Positions 8,032 to 16,056 of a DNA stretch of 54,076 bases are shown here, in pieces. Numbering within the stretch: position 1 is the stretch's first letter; every line of letters begins with the position of its first letter. A program made the translations under genes and the position numbers. The notes beneath the pieces were generated by a model. That model made no database searches. It saw nothing but the letters and a program-made list of their open reading frames with translations, and was not told the origin of the DNA. Source of the stretch: Nitrospirota bacterium (lineage in GTDB: Bacteria; Nitrospirota; 9FT-COMBO-42-15; HDB-SIOI813); NCBI GenBank assembly GCA_020846775.1, contig JADLDG010000102.1, positions 1-54,076 on the forward strand, written 5' to 3'.

Positions 8032-10842
8032 CTAATTACTAATCTTCCTTTTCAATTCATCCAGTTTGGTTAGTGCCATCAATGGTGTCAAGTTCATTAT
8101 GTCCAATTCTCTCAGTTCACTCAGAACCGGGTGTGTCTCAGCCGGTGTACTGAAAATATCTGTCTGTGACACATGCTGTGCTTTATCTTTATCAGAATGT
8201 GCCAGTTTCGGCATGCCTGATCCGTCAAGTTCTTCTTTTTCAAGGTTTGCAAGCACCTCTTTTGACCTGTTTATAACCTCTGCAGGTATGCCTGCAAGTC
8301 TTGCCACCTGGATACCATAGCTCTTGTCTGCAGTGCCAGGCATTACCTTTCGCAAAAAGATAACCTCATCGTTCCATTCGCGTACAGCCATGTGTGAGTT
8401 GAATATCCCTTCAGTTGTGAGGGCAAGTTCCGTCAGTTCATGATAGTGGGTGGCAAACAGTGTCTTTGCCTTAAGCCTCCTGTTTATAAATTCAGCGGCT
8501 GCCCACGCGATGCTAATGCCGTCAAACGTGCTTGTCCCGCGTCCAATTTCATCAAGCAGAATCAGGCTCCTGTGGGTTGCATTGCGAAGGATATTTGAAG
8601 TTTCCTCCATCTCAACCATGAATGTACTGCGCCCCTCGCTCAGGTTGTCTGACGCCCCTATTCGCGTGAATATACGGTCAACTACTCCTATATGTGCTTC
8701 ACTGGCAGGGACAAAACATCCGGTTTGAGCCATCAGTACAATGATAGCTGTCTGCCGCATGTATGTTGATTTACCGGCCATGTTGGGCCCTGTCAGTATC
8801 ATGAGTCTGTTTTTTTCATAATCGAGTTCAATGTCGTTGGGTACAAAGCGCTCACCAAGTCCCATCTGTTCGATAACGGGATGCCTGCCGTCTTTAATCA
8901 TTATTGTAAGGCCATGGTTTATCACAGGCCGTATATAATTAAATGAGTGTGCTGCCTCTGCAAGTGAGGCAATTACATCTATGCCTGCAATCCCCCTGGC
9001 GCTATTCTGCACCCGCTCTACATCCCTCGCCGCTGTTTCCCTGATTTCTTCAAAAAGGTGTAGTTCGAGTCTTTTTATCTTCTCATCTGCTCCAAGCACT
9101 GTTTCTTCATATTCCTTCAGCTCAGGTGTAATAAAACGTTCGGCCCCGGCAAGCGTCTGCTTTCTGATATAGTCCTCAGGTACATTATGAAGTTTTGTCT
9201 TTGTCACTTCCATGTAATATCCGAAGACCCTGTTGTAGCGGATCTTCATGGAATCTATACCTGTCCTCTGACGCTCCTTTGCCTCAAGCCTTGCAATCCA
9301 ACCCTTCCCCTCCCGGCTTATTTCACGCAGTCTGTCGAGGTCAGGGTTAAAACCATCCCTTATAACACCGCCGTCTGTAATTGACAGGGGAGGGGAGTCT
9401 GCTATAGCTTCAGAGATCAACTTCTGTAATTCTCCGATACCGTCAATCATGTCAACTGCATTACTGATGAAGGTATCTGAACAATCGGACAGGAGGATTT
9501 TCAGTTCAGGTATGATTGAAAGACATTGATTAAGAGACGTGAGGTCGCGTGCATTTGCTGCCTTGAGTGTAATCCTGCTGATAATTCGCTCCATATCATG
9601 AATATTTCTTAAAAGCTCGCGCAATTTGTATCTTAGCGTAAAATGATTCCTCAACTCTTCGATCGCATCCTGTCTCCTTATGATCTCATCACAGTCCATA
9701 AGCGGATTGAGTATCCAGTGCCGCAGCAGTCTCCCTCCCATCGGTGTCATGGTCTTGTCCAGCAGGTGAAAAAGGGTGCCTTTTCGTTGTCCTGTCTGTG
9801 ATGACCTGACGAGCTCGAGCGTACGCTGCACCTGGTCGTCTACCGTCATGTACTGTCCTTGCCTCCAGACCTTTACACGGTTGATGTTTTTTAGTAAGGT
9901 CTTCTGAGTCCCGGAAATATAGCCGAGGAGTGCGCCGGCGGCGTTTATAACAGGACTGTGCGCATCAATACTTATTGATTCATTTTGTTTCTCTTTTATA
10001 TGTTCATTGAATACTGCCGAAGCCCTGATAAATTCGAACATTTCAGCGGGACATCTATTGATGCACAACATTTGCAGCTGACTGCTGCTCAGAAATCCTG
10101 AGCAGTCAAGACCTTGCGGCACTATTAACTCTTTCGGGGCTATGCGGGCTATTTCGTCGGAAATTTCCATCCATATGTGCTTGTCTACGGTATTAAATCC
10201 CCCCTTCACCCCTTTATTAAAGGGGGGAATAGGAGTTTCTTCTTTCGTAAATGGGAATATGCCAGTTCCTTCTTCTTTAAATGGAGATATTCGAGTTCCC
10301 CCTTTTGCAAAGGGGGATATAGGGGTATTTATCTCCGCAATATAGAAATCACCTGTAGAGATGTCTACAAATGAAAGCCCGGCGATGGCGACAGTCTGGG
10401 ACACTTCGCCTGGTGCAGCACGTTGGGAAGTGTCCCCGAAATAAACAGATGCTATATAATTATTTTCCCTCGAATCAAGGAGGTTTCCGTCGAGTATGGT
10501 CCCTGGACTTACTATCCGGATAACCTCTCGCCTCACTATACCTTTAGCTGTTGCCGGGTCTTCTACCTGTTCACAGATGGCTACTTTGTATCCGGACCGT
10601 ATAAGCTTCGGAAGGTATGAGTCAACTGCATGATATGGGATACCGCACATTGGTATGGGATTATCATTTCGTTTGTCCCTTGTCGTGAGCGTTATCTCGA
10701 GTATCTTTGATGCAGTGACGGCATCATCAAAAAACATTTCATAAAAATCTCCCATCCGGAAGAATAATATTGCGTCCCTGTGGTTATTTTTTATTTCCTG
10801 GTATTGCCGTAAGAGAGGGGTTAGTTGATCCTGGTTTGCCAT
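8032..10842 (-). CDS. mutS: DNA mismatch repair protein MutS (with in-frame repeat insertion)
   Basis: Mismatch-recognition ATPase. The mismatch-binding domain has the GDFYEMFFDDA wedge motif (31-41). After the connector come the lever/clamp domains and the ATPase, with Walker A GPNMAGKSTYMRQTA, Walker B LILLDEIGRGTSTFDG and FATHYHEL. At 936 residues it is longer than the usual 850-880. The excess is explained by residues about 172-218, a translated family A repeat (ISPF, GIFPF, IPPFNKG units), and residues about 136-151, from a small GGGACACTTC/GAAGTGTCCC palindrome. Both insertions lie in the connector domain between conserved segments and keep the frame, so the protein may still work. It is followed downstream by a family A element. 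No mutL is visible in the window. Confidence 0.96.
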   Translation of the reverse strand: MANQDQLTPLLRQYQEIKNNHRDAILFFRMGDFYEMFFDDAVTASKILEITLTTRDKRNDNPIPMCGIPYHAVDSYLPKLIRSGYKVAICEQVEDPATAKGIVRREVIRIVSPGTILDGNLLDSRENNYIASVYFGDTSQRAAPGEVSQTVAIAGLSFVDISTGDFYIAEINTPISPFAKGGTRISPFKEEGTGIFPFTKEETPIPPFNKGVKGGFNTVDKHIWMEISDEIARIAPKELIVPQGLDCSGFLSSSQLQMLCINRCPAEMFEFIRASAVFNEHIKEKQNESISIDAHSPVINAAGALLGYISGTQKTLLKNINRVKVWRQGQYMTVDDQVQRTLELVRSSQTGQRKGTLFHLLDKTMTPMGGRLLRHWILNPLMDCDEIIRRQDAIEELRNHFTLRYKLRELLRNIHDMERIISRITLKAANARDLTSLNQCLSIIPELKILLSDCSDTFISNAVDMIDGIGELQKLISEAIADSPPLSITDGGVIRDGFNPDLDRLREISREGKGWIARLEAKERQRTGIDSMKIRYNRVFGYYMEVTKTKLHNVPEDYIRKQTLAGAERFITPELKEYEETVLGADEKIKRLELHLFEEIRETAARDVERVQNSARGIAGIDVIASLAEAAHSFNYIRPVINHGLTIMIKDGRHPVIEQMGLGERFVPNDIELDYEKNRLMILTGPNMAGKSTYMRQTAIIVLMAQTGCFVPASEAHIGVVDRIFTRIGASDNLSEGRSTFMVEMEETSNILRNATHRSLILLDEIGRGTSTFDGISIAWAAAEFINRRLKAKTLFATHYHELTELALTTEGIFNSHMAVREWNDEVIFLRKVMPGTADKSYGIQVARLAGIPAEVINRSKEVLANLEKEELDGSGMPKLAHSDKDKAQHVSQTDIFSTPAETHPVLSELRELDIMNLTPLMALTKLDELKRKISN
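10189..10329 (-). repeat. Family A element inside mutS (copy 3, expanded)
   Basis: The same C/G-block architecture as the intergenic copies but with two extra internal units, all in frame with mutS and encoding about 47 residues. Length is a multiple of three. Both outer C-block and G-block arms are still recognisable. Confidence 0.85.
10401..10437. repeat. GGGACA-type palindrome inside mutS
   Basis: Perfect 10-bp arms GGGACACTTC and GAAGTGTCCC around a loop of about 17 bp, translated in frame as part of mutS. It resembles the hairpin after bfr (31181-31213) and the palindrome in the hemY gene (about 53152-53176). Confidence 0.7.
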
Positions 10843-10857
10843 CTGCTGTTATCTCAG

Positions 10858-11112
10858 TTACCTGTCTGCAACGCTGTTATCTTTCAATCTGCGCCTCAGC
10901 TTTCTTATTTCCATCTTGTCTCGTATCCATAGTGGCAGCAGGATGAGTGAGAATAGTAATCCGCTGATTAAAAAAGTTACAATCAGCACGAGATAGAGCG
11001 GCATCGGTGATGTGGCTCCAATAATGTAGTTGACCTGGACCAATTCCTTGTTGGCTATTGCCATTATAGCTAGTGTGATCAGGATAATAAGAGCAATTAT
11101 GACACGAAGCAT
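10858..11112 (-). CDS. LapA-domain (DUF1049) small membrane protein
   Basis: An 84-residue protein with two transmembrane helices (about 3-20 and 41-65) and a basic, helical C-terminal tail (KMEIRKLRRRLKD). This matches the LapA/DUF1049 family. In E. coli, LapA works with LapB in controlling lipopolysaccharide synthesis, and many lineages carry similar short proteins of unclear role. A GGAAGG ribosome site lies just before the ATG. It sits 31 bp after the HIT gene and 15 bp before mutS on the same strand. No lapB/TPR partner is adjacent. Confidence 0.72.
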   Translation of the reverse strand: MLRVIIALIILITLAIMAIANKELVQVNYIIGATSPMPLYLVLIVTFLISGLLFSLILLPLWIRDKMEIRKLRRRLKDNSVADR

Positions 11113-11143
11113 TTTCTACCTTCCTTCCAGTTTAAACCCCGGT

Positions 11144-11632
11144 TTATGACGACTCCTCCCTGAAAAATGGCAAAAGGAGGTCGTATGTTGCCTGGATATG
11201 CTGGGGTATGATCTTTGTCTCTGCCAGCACAGGCATAAAGTTAGTATCCCCTGTCCATCTTGGAACAATATGAACATGCAGATGATCATCTATCCCGGCC
11301 CCTGCCTCTTTGCCGAGGTTAATGCCGATATTGAAACCCTGCGCCTGAAATATCTTCTTTAGGACATTCACTGACTTTCTTGTCAGGAGCATCAGGCTTT
11401 GCAGTGTCTCCTCTGACAGCCCGTTAAGGTCATTTGCATGTTCATAAGGGACTATCATCAGGTGGCCGTTTCCGTAAGGGAAAAGGTTCATGATAACAAA
11501 GGCATGTTCTCCCCTGAACAGGATCAGGTTGTCTCTGTCTGCATCTTCCTTAGGCTTTACGCAGAATATACACTCCTCAGTATTACCTTCCAGGATATAA
11601 GTCAATCGCCATGGCGCCCATATTTGCTTCAC
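11144..11632 (-). CDS. HIT family nucleotide hydrolase/transferase
   Basis: A histidine-triad protein of the Ap4A-phosphorylase-like branch. It has KQIWAPWRLTYI at the N-terminus, paired cysteines in ECIFC (zinc-type site), the NLFPYGNGHLMIVPYEH strand and the catalytic triad HLHVHIVPRW. I chose the GTG at 11632 because GGAGG lies 8 nt upstream (11641-11645) and the protein then begins with the conserved segment. An ATG five codons earlier (11647) is possible, but GGAGG overlaps it. Substrate is unknown; Ap4A-like dinucleotides or AMP conjugates are typical. A family A repeat follows the gene. Confidence 0.85.
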   Translation of the reverse strand: MKQIWAPWRLTYILEGNTEECIFCVKPKEDADRDNLILFRGEHAFVIMNLFPYGNGHLMIVPYEHANDLNGLSEETLQSLMLLTRKSVNVLKKIFQAQGFNIGINLGKEAGAGIDDHLHVHIVPRWTGDTNFMPVLAETKIIPQHIQATYDLLLPFFREESS

Positions 11633-11647
11633 TCCAGAATCCTCCAT

Positions 11648-11753
11648 TCACGACGGTTCACTCGAAATAGCCTTTCAAATCCCCCCTGCCCCCCCTTTTC
11701 TAAAGTGGGGTAACTAATTTCCCCCTTTGTGAGCCCCGGCTCATGACGTGTCA
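11648..11753 (-). repeat. Family A palindromic element (copy 4)
   Basis: Fills the gap between the UDG stop and the HIT start, with the same orientation relative to transcription. The second G-block arm is shortened (CCCCCTTTGTGAG replaces CCCCCTTTGAAAAAGGGGG). The TGAGCCGGGGCTCA hairpin is at about 11729-11743. Confidence 0.8.
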
Positions 11754-12623
11754 TTAGAGGATATTCTTATCCATTCCAAGTTCTTTCATCACAAGCTGCA
11801 AATCCTCCCATGCACGGCGTTTCTCATTTGGATTTCTCAGTAGATATGCCGGATGAAATGTGGCAACTATTTTGTAATCACCTTTATCATGCACACTTCC
11901 CCTCAGGTCACTGATCCTTGTTGTCGTGTCAAGCAAAGTATGTGCGGCGAATGTCCCCAGGGCACATATAACCTCAGGCTTAATCACGCCAATCTGCTCT
12001 TGTAAAAATGGTTTACATGCTGCAATCTCATCATCCGCCGGATTCCTGTTGTCAGGCGGCCTGCATTTGATCACATTTGCTATGTATACATCATCCCGTG
12101 AAAGCCCCATAGCGGTGATCATCTTTGTAAGCAATTCTCCTGCCCTTCCAACGAATGGTATACCCTGCTTGTCTTCTTCCCGTCCGGGCCCCTCACCGAC
12201 AAACAATAGTCGTGCCTCGGGATTGCCTGTTCCGAAGACTATGCTGGTCCTGCCGCTCCAGAGTTTACATCTCTGGCAGTCCCCAATTTTATCACGCAGC
12301 ATTTGAAGCCGCTCAAATCCCCCTCCTTCGACAAGCTCAGGACAAGCTTTACCCCTCTTTTCTAAAGGGGGGATGGGGGGATTATTTTCATCATCCTCCC
12401 TGTCACTTTGAACCATACCCCTGTCATTCTGAACTTGTTTCAGAATCTCCTGACCCTGCAACGTAGGAGATCCTGAAATAAATTCAGGATGACAGGCTGG
12501 ATTTTTAAGCTCCTTTGTAACCACTGTTTCTATTCCAATTTCGTCCACACCGGTTTCCTTCAGCGAAAGCAGGTATTCCCTGACATCTTTTATCATTTCA
12601 AGAACATCTTTACTATGATCCAT
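11754..12623 (-). CDS. Uracil-DNA glycosylase family 4 (with repeat-derived linker)
   Basis: Removes uracil from DNA; family 4 enzymes carry a 4Fe-4S cluster. Visible marks are the CQRC pair (116, 119) and the later pair of cysteines in KCRPPDNRNP and AACKPFL (together the cluster ligands), GEGPGREEDKQGIPFVGRAG (the uracil/DNA-binding motif) and FHPAYLLRNP near the C-terminus. The N-terminal helix (1-41) is separated from the catalytic domain (from about 104) by 62 residues. These are translated from dispersed repeats: HPEFISGS and ILKQVQND units, then PPIPPLEKRGK and CPELVEG units. The insert is in frame and lies in a linker, so activity is probably kept. Confidence 0.92.
   Translation of the reverse strand: MDHSKDVLEMIKDVREYLLSLKETGVDEIGIETVVTKELKNPACHPEFISGSPTLQGQEILKQVQNDRGMVQSDREDDENNPPIPPLEKRGKACPELVEGGGFERLQMLRDKIGDCQRCKLWSGRTSIVFGTGNPEARLLFVGEGPGREEDKQGIPFVGRAGELLTKMITAMGLSRDDVYIANVIKCRPPDNRNPADDEIAACKPFLQEQIGVIKPEVICALGTFAAHTLLDTTTRISDLRGSVHDKGDYKIVATFHPAYLLRNPNEKRRAWEDLQLVMKELGMDKNIL
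12315..12500 (-). repeat. Nested repeats inside the UDG gene (family A copy 5 plus two other types)
   Basis: 12315-12384 is a family A element with a TTCGACAAGCTCAGGACAAG unit nested in its 5' arm on the + strand. 12410-12497 holds a palindromic GTCATTCTGAACTTG / TTCAGGATGACAG element. Together they add 62 codons without a stop or frame change. Confidence 0.8.
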
Positions 12624-12659
12624 GAATAATGCTCTTCATTACTGTTCTTTTATTAACAA

Positions 12660-13088
12660 TTAGTACTCACCTGTTAGATTCTTCAATATTTCTCTGTGAT
12701 GACTTCCAAACGCCTTTATGTCAATTGTGCGTGTCTCCTCATCCACCCACTTCAAGGTTATATCCAACCTCTCATCCGGCAGTGTGTCCTTAATCCTCTC
12801 AGCCCATTCAATTGCCGTTACCCCTTTACCATACAAGATTTCTTCCATCCCGATGTCTCTCAGATCTTCGATGATGCCTATCCTGTAAAGGTCTATGTGA
12901 TATAGAGGTATCTTCCCCTTATACTCGTTTACTATGATAAATGTCGGGCTTGTTACGCGGGCATCTTTTATTCCAAGCCCGTCTGCGATCCCCTTGACGA
13001 AACATGTTTTTCCGGTCCCAAGCTCTCCTGTCAGAAAAATTACATCTCCCGGCGACAAAAGACTCCCGAGTCTTTTCCCAACCTCCAT
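12660..13088 (-). CDS. tsaE: tRNA threonylcarbamoyladenosine biosynthesis ATPase TsaE
   Basis: P-loop ATPase that works with TsaB-TsaD to make t6A at position 37 of ANN-decoding tRNAs. Walker A is LTGELGTGKTCF. The SPTF and NEY segments and the catalytic YHIDLYRI / IGMEEIL / IEWAER motifs are present. From the first ATG the protein lacks about ten residues usual for the family. The reading frame stays open upstream and encodes ITIRTASVKET, a fitting N-terminus, but contains no ATG, GTG or TTG. An ATT at 13121 after an AGGTAAAGGG stretch is the only plausible earlier start. No tsaB or tsaD lies nearby. Confidence 0.9.
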   Translation of the reverse strand: MEVGKRLGSLLSPGDVIFLTGELGTGKTCFVKGIADGLGIKDARVTSPTFIIVNEYKGKIPLYHIDLYRIGIIEDLRDIGMEEILYGKGVTAIEWAERIKDTLPDERLDITLKWVDEETRTIDIKAFGSHHREILKNLTGEY

Positions 13089-13132
13089 TGTTTCTTTAAC
13101 ACTCGCTGTCCTAATTGTAATAGGGTAACCCT

Positions 13133-13591
13133 TTACCTCTCGCCTTTTGCGATTGCCTTTACAATATCCTTCTTTCCCACTATCCCGACAAGCTTACCCC
13201 TCTTTAGGACTGGCAGGTGATGGATTTTCTTTTCGCTCATAATTGTGGCTATTTCCTCAATAGTGGAGCTCTCTGATATTGATACTACGACTTTCGTGAA
13301 TATATCCTCGACCTTAGTTGCTGCCATCCTCTTGATATCTTCTTCAAATCTCTTAGAGCTTCCAAGATATATTACTGCGTCAAAAATGTTGATTACCGTG
13401 GGAATGTGGAGTCTCTGCTCCATCTTTATAAGGTCATTTTCTGTGACCATTCCGATGAGCTTTCCATCCTCATCTACTACTGCTGCCCCGCTGATGTCAT
13501 GCCTTGTAAAGATGCGGGCGAGGCCTTCTATGGTTACGTCCGTTGTAACTGTTATGACCTCTTTGGTCATTATGTCTTTGGCTGTGGCCAT
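13133..13591 (-). CDS. Tandem CBS-domain protein
   Basis: A 152-residue protein made almost only of two CBS motifs (about 5-60 and 90-150), which usually bind adenine nucleotides and act as an energy-state sensor. Motif marks are AKDIMTKEVITV, GAAVVDEDGKLIGMVTENDL, and VEDIFTKVVVSI with HHLPVLKRGKLVGIVGKKDI. I chose the ATG at 13591 because GGAGA lies a few bases upstream and the CBS fold starts there. A longer reading from 13672 would overlap nnr. It ends just before tsaE on the same strand. Partner protein unknown. Confidence 0.85.
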   Translation of the reverse strand: MATAKDIMTKEVITVTTDVTIEGLARIFTRHDISGAAVVDEDGKLIGMVTENDLIKMEQRLHIPTVINIFDAVIYLGSSKRFEEDIKRMAATKVEDIFTKVVVSISESSTIEEIATIMSEKKIHHLPVLKRGKLVGIVGKKDIVKAIAKGER

Positions 13592-13604
13592 ACTGTCTCC
13601 TTGT

Positions 13605-15164
13605 CTAAAGCCATTTCTTACGTTCCAGTTGTTTAATTGCTGCTGGTATATGTTCAATAAGATCTCCTGCAATCATGCCTGCCATGCCTGTTTCTTGTGC
13701 GGCTATGTCTCCTGCAAGACCGTGCAGGTATACTCCAAGCCTGGCTGCGTCTGAAGGCTCAACACCCTGTGCGATGAGGCCTGTAATAATTCCTGTCAGT
13801 GCATCCCCTGTCCCTCCGGTTGCCATCCCAGGGTTACCGGTAGGGGAAATATGCACTGCTCCGGAGGGTTCAGCGATCACAGTATGCGCCCCTTTCAGGA
13901 TCAGGTATACACCATAGGTGATCGCAAAATTCCTTGCCGTACCTATACGATCCTGCTGAACCTCTGCTGTACTCTTTCCTGTCAGTCTGCCCATCTCTCC
14001 GGGATGAGGTGTAAGTATAGTTGCAGACCTTCTCTCCCTTAGAAGTTCAGTTGAGCCTGCCAGTGCATTTATAGCATCTGCATCAACAACCAGCGGGATG
14101 CTGATTTCTACAATCAGCTTCTTTACGAATGACACAGTCTCCTTGTTAGTCGTGAGACCGGGTCCTATCGCGACAACGGCCTTATCCCAGCAAGCAGCCA
14201 TTATAGTCTCAGCAGCATCAGCGGCGATTGTCTGTTCGTCTGTTTCAGCAAGCGGCTGAGTCATTACCTCTGTCAGTTTTCCTGCAACTATAGGCTGCAC
14301 ACTCTTCGGAACCGCAAGTGTCAGAAGCCCCGCCCCTGTCCGGAGACATGAGAGCGCTGTCATAGCCGCAGCCCCGCCTTTACCAATGGAGCCGGCGATT
14401 ACCAGCGCATGTCCGTTCGTTCCCTTATGTGAATCAGACTGTCGCGACGGGACTATGTCCTGCATATCATTCCCTGTCAAAAGGCTCAGGTATATCGCCT
14501 CTTTTTCAACAGCTGCTGCTGGTATGGATATATCAGTTATCTGGAGTTTCCCTGTATAGTCAGGCCCCGGATATAAGTAATGTCCCCTCTTAGGCAGGGC
14601 AAAGGTTACTGTTGCTGTTGCCCTTATTGCTGCGCCCATGACCTCACCTGTATCGGAATTGATCCCTGTAGGAATATCTACCGCAATAACAGGTCTTTTA
14701 GAGCTATTGATAAGTTCTATAACCTCCATATATTCTTCTTTAACTGCCGATGCGAGCCCGGTACCGATCATTGCATCTATAATCATATGGCTGTGTCTTA
14801 ATCGTGAACTCAGTGTCCTCAGACTGTATTTCCCTTTTTCATTAACCTCGATACCCATCTTTAATGCAATATTCAGATTTATTGCCGGTTCTGATTTGAA
14901 ATCTGCTGTATCAGAGAGGAGATATACTGTCACACTCGCCCCCAGATTATGCAGTTGCCTTGCAGAGGCAAGACCGTCCCCGCCATTATTACCCCTGCCG
15001 CACATAACTGTAATCCGTTTCCCGCTGATTGAGACAAGCATCTGCTCCACGGCGCGTGTAATGCCTGAAGCCGCATTTTCCATGAGGAGCAGGGTAGGAA
15101 TGCCATATTCATCCCCGGTACGCCGGTCTATATTATTCATTTCCTGTGCAGTGGCTATGTACAT
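13605..15164 (-). CDS. nnr: Bifunctional NAD(P)H-hydrate epimerase / ADP-dependent NAD(P)HX dehydratase
   Basis: A metabolite repair enzyme that restores hydrated NADH and NADPH. The N-terminal YjeF epimerase domain (about 1-215) has TAQEMNNIDRRTGDEYGIP, CGRGNNGGDGLASAR and IDAMIGTGL. The C-terminal ribokinase-like dehydratase (about 230-510) has AGSIGKGGAAAMTALSCLRTGAGL, TPHPGEMGRL and the phosphate-binding PTGNPGMATGGTGDALTGI. Length of 519 is usual. It lies directly upstream of the CBS gene (about 14 nt) and downstream of acpS, a frequent acpS-nnr-tsaE neighbourhood in bacteria. A family A repeat separates it from acpS. Confidence 0.95.
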   Translation of the reverse strand: MYIATAQEMNNIDRRTGDEYGIPTLLLMENAASGITRAVEQMLVSISGKRITVMCGRGNNGGDGLASARQLHNLGASVTVYLLSDTADFKSEPAINLNIALKMGIEVNEKGKYSLRTLSSRLRHSHMIIDAMIGTGLASAVKEEYMEVIELINSSKRPVIAVDIPTGINSDTGEVMGAAIRATATVTFALPKRGHYLYPGPDYTGKLQITDISIPAAAVEKEAIYLSLLTGNDMQDIVPSRQSDSHKGTNGHALVIAGSIGKGGAAAMTALSCLRTGAGLLTLAVPKSVQPIVAGKLTEVMTQPLAETDEQTIAADAAETIMAACWDKAVVAIGPGLTTNKETVSFVKKLIVEISIPLVVDADAINALAGSTELLRERRSATILTPHPGEMGRLTGKSTAEVQQDRIGTARNFAITYGVYLILKGAHTVIAEPSGAVHISPTGNPGMATGGTGDALTGIITGLIAQGVEPSDAARLGVYLHGLAGDIAAQETGMAGMIAGDLIEHIPAAIKQLERKKWL

Positions 15165-15171
15165 GAGAAGC

Positions 15172-15284
15172 TCATCCGAAAATAGTCTTTCAAATCCCCC
15201 CTGCCCCCCTTTTCTAAAGTGGGGTAACTAATTTCCCCCTTTTGTGAGCCCACGGCTCATGACGGTTCACTCGAAAATACCTGT
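15172..15284 (-). repeat. Family A palindromic element (copy 6)
   Basis: Between acpS and nnr, oriented with transcription. One G-block arm is replaced by a direct run into the TGAGCC/GGCTCA hairpin (about 15246-15260), as in copy 4. It is followed at 15305-15360 by an unrelated low-complexity stretch with the unit CATTGCTCATTGCTGATCA, similar to one at 40561-40615. Confidence 0.8.
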
Positions 15285-15358
15285 TGTTTGTCATTATCCG
15301 TCCCCAACTCATTGCTCATTGCTGATCACTCTTTGCTATTATGGCATGACTCACTCCA

Positions 15359-15736
15359 TCAACCCTCCAGCACCACCTGTGCTATGGCATGATCACCATC
15401 ATGGGATATACTCACATGGATTCCGGTAACCCCCATGGATTCCGCTATTTCCCTTAATCTGCCATGCAGAAGAATTTCAGGTCTGCCGTTGTCCCTGCTG
15501 ATGACCTCTGTATCCTTCCACGTGATGCCACTGGCAATACCCGTCCCCAGCGCCTTTGACATCGCCTCTTTAACTGCGAATCGTGCTGCAAGGCGCTGAT
15601 GAGGGGATTTATTAAGCATCGAATATTTAATCTCACCTTCTGTAAATACCTTCTCAAGAAATCTCTCTCCCCATCTCTTTTCAGCCTCATTTATCCGGCT
15701 GATCTCCACAATATCAATCCCAATACCTATTATCAA
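15359..15736 (-). CDS. acpS: Holo-[acyl-carrier-protein] synthase
   Basis: Transfers 4'-phosphopantetheine from CoA to acyl carrier protein. It shows IGIGIDIVEISRI with the metal-binding Asp, the RLAARFAVKEAMSKALGTG helix with the second metal ligand Glu, and SISHDGDHAIAQVV at the C-terminus. At 125 residues from the TTG at 15736 it has normal length and begins exactly at the family's usual start, with GAGAG upstream. A second TTG ten codons earlier (15766) would add non-conserved residues. The region just upstream holds a family B element. Confidence 0.93.
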   Translation of the reverse strand: MIIGIGIDIVEISRINEAEKRWGERFLEKVFTEGEIKYSMLNKSPHQRLAARFAVKEAMSKALGTGIASGITWKDTEVISRDNGRPEILLHGRLREIAESMGVTGIHVSISHDGDHAIAQVVLEG

Positions 15737-15778
15737 AACCCGGCTCTCATGAATAATTAATGACAAAAACGATGTCCC

Positions 15779-15852
15779 AGTTTACGCTCAAAAATGTCCA
15801 GTTGCAAGGAAGGAGTCAGAACGCCCCAAAAGGGTATTTTTCAGCGTAAACT
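15779..15852 (-). repeat. Family B element (partial copy 3)
   Basis: On the minus strand it reads GGCGTTCTGACTCCTTCC, then the conserved TTGCAACTGGACATTTTTGAG tail. Outer arms AGTTTACGCT (15779-15788) and AGCGTAAACT (15843-15852) pair perfectly. The internal covarying hairpin of the other copies is missing. It lies in the acpS leader. Confidence 0.7.
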
Positions 15853-15965
15853 CCAAAATTATGACAGAAAACCCATAGAAGGGTCAATAGATATCAAAAA
15901 ACACCCAAATTGATACTATATGACTTTCCCTGGTCAATTCCGGGATTTACCATGCTTCATTTTCG

Positions 15966-15995
15966 TTGACTTTGAAGGTCTCTTATGTTTTTATA
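15966..15995 (+). promoter_or_regulatory. Candidate promoter for rpe-pheS-pheT
   Basis: TTGACT (15966-15971), 18-bp spacer, TTTATA (15990-15995), about 60 bp before the rpe start codon in the 290-bp gap to acpS. Confidence 0.35.
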
Positions 15996-16056
15996 TATGA
16001 CTCTGGGGCTGGTTTCTCTGAGCGGCAGCGCTTGAATTACCGGGAGGAAATTAATC

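Noticed and set aside
13245-13754. Plus-strand open frame across the CBS and nnr genes
   Set aside because: Antisense shadow spanning two conserved genes.
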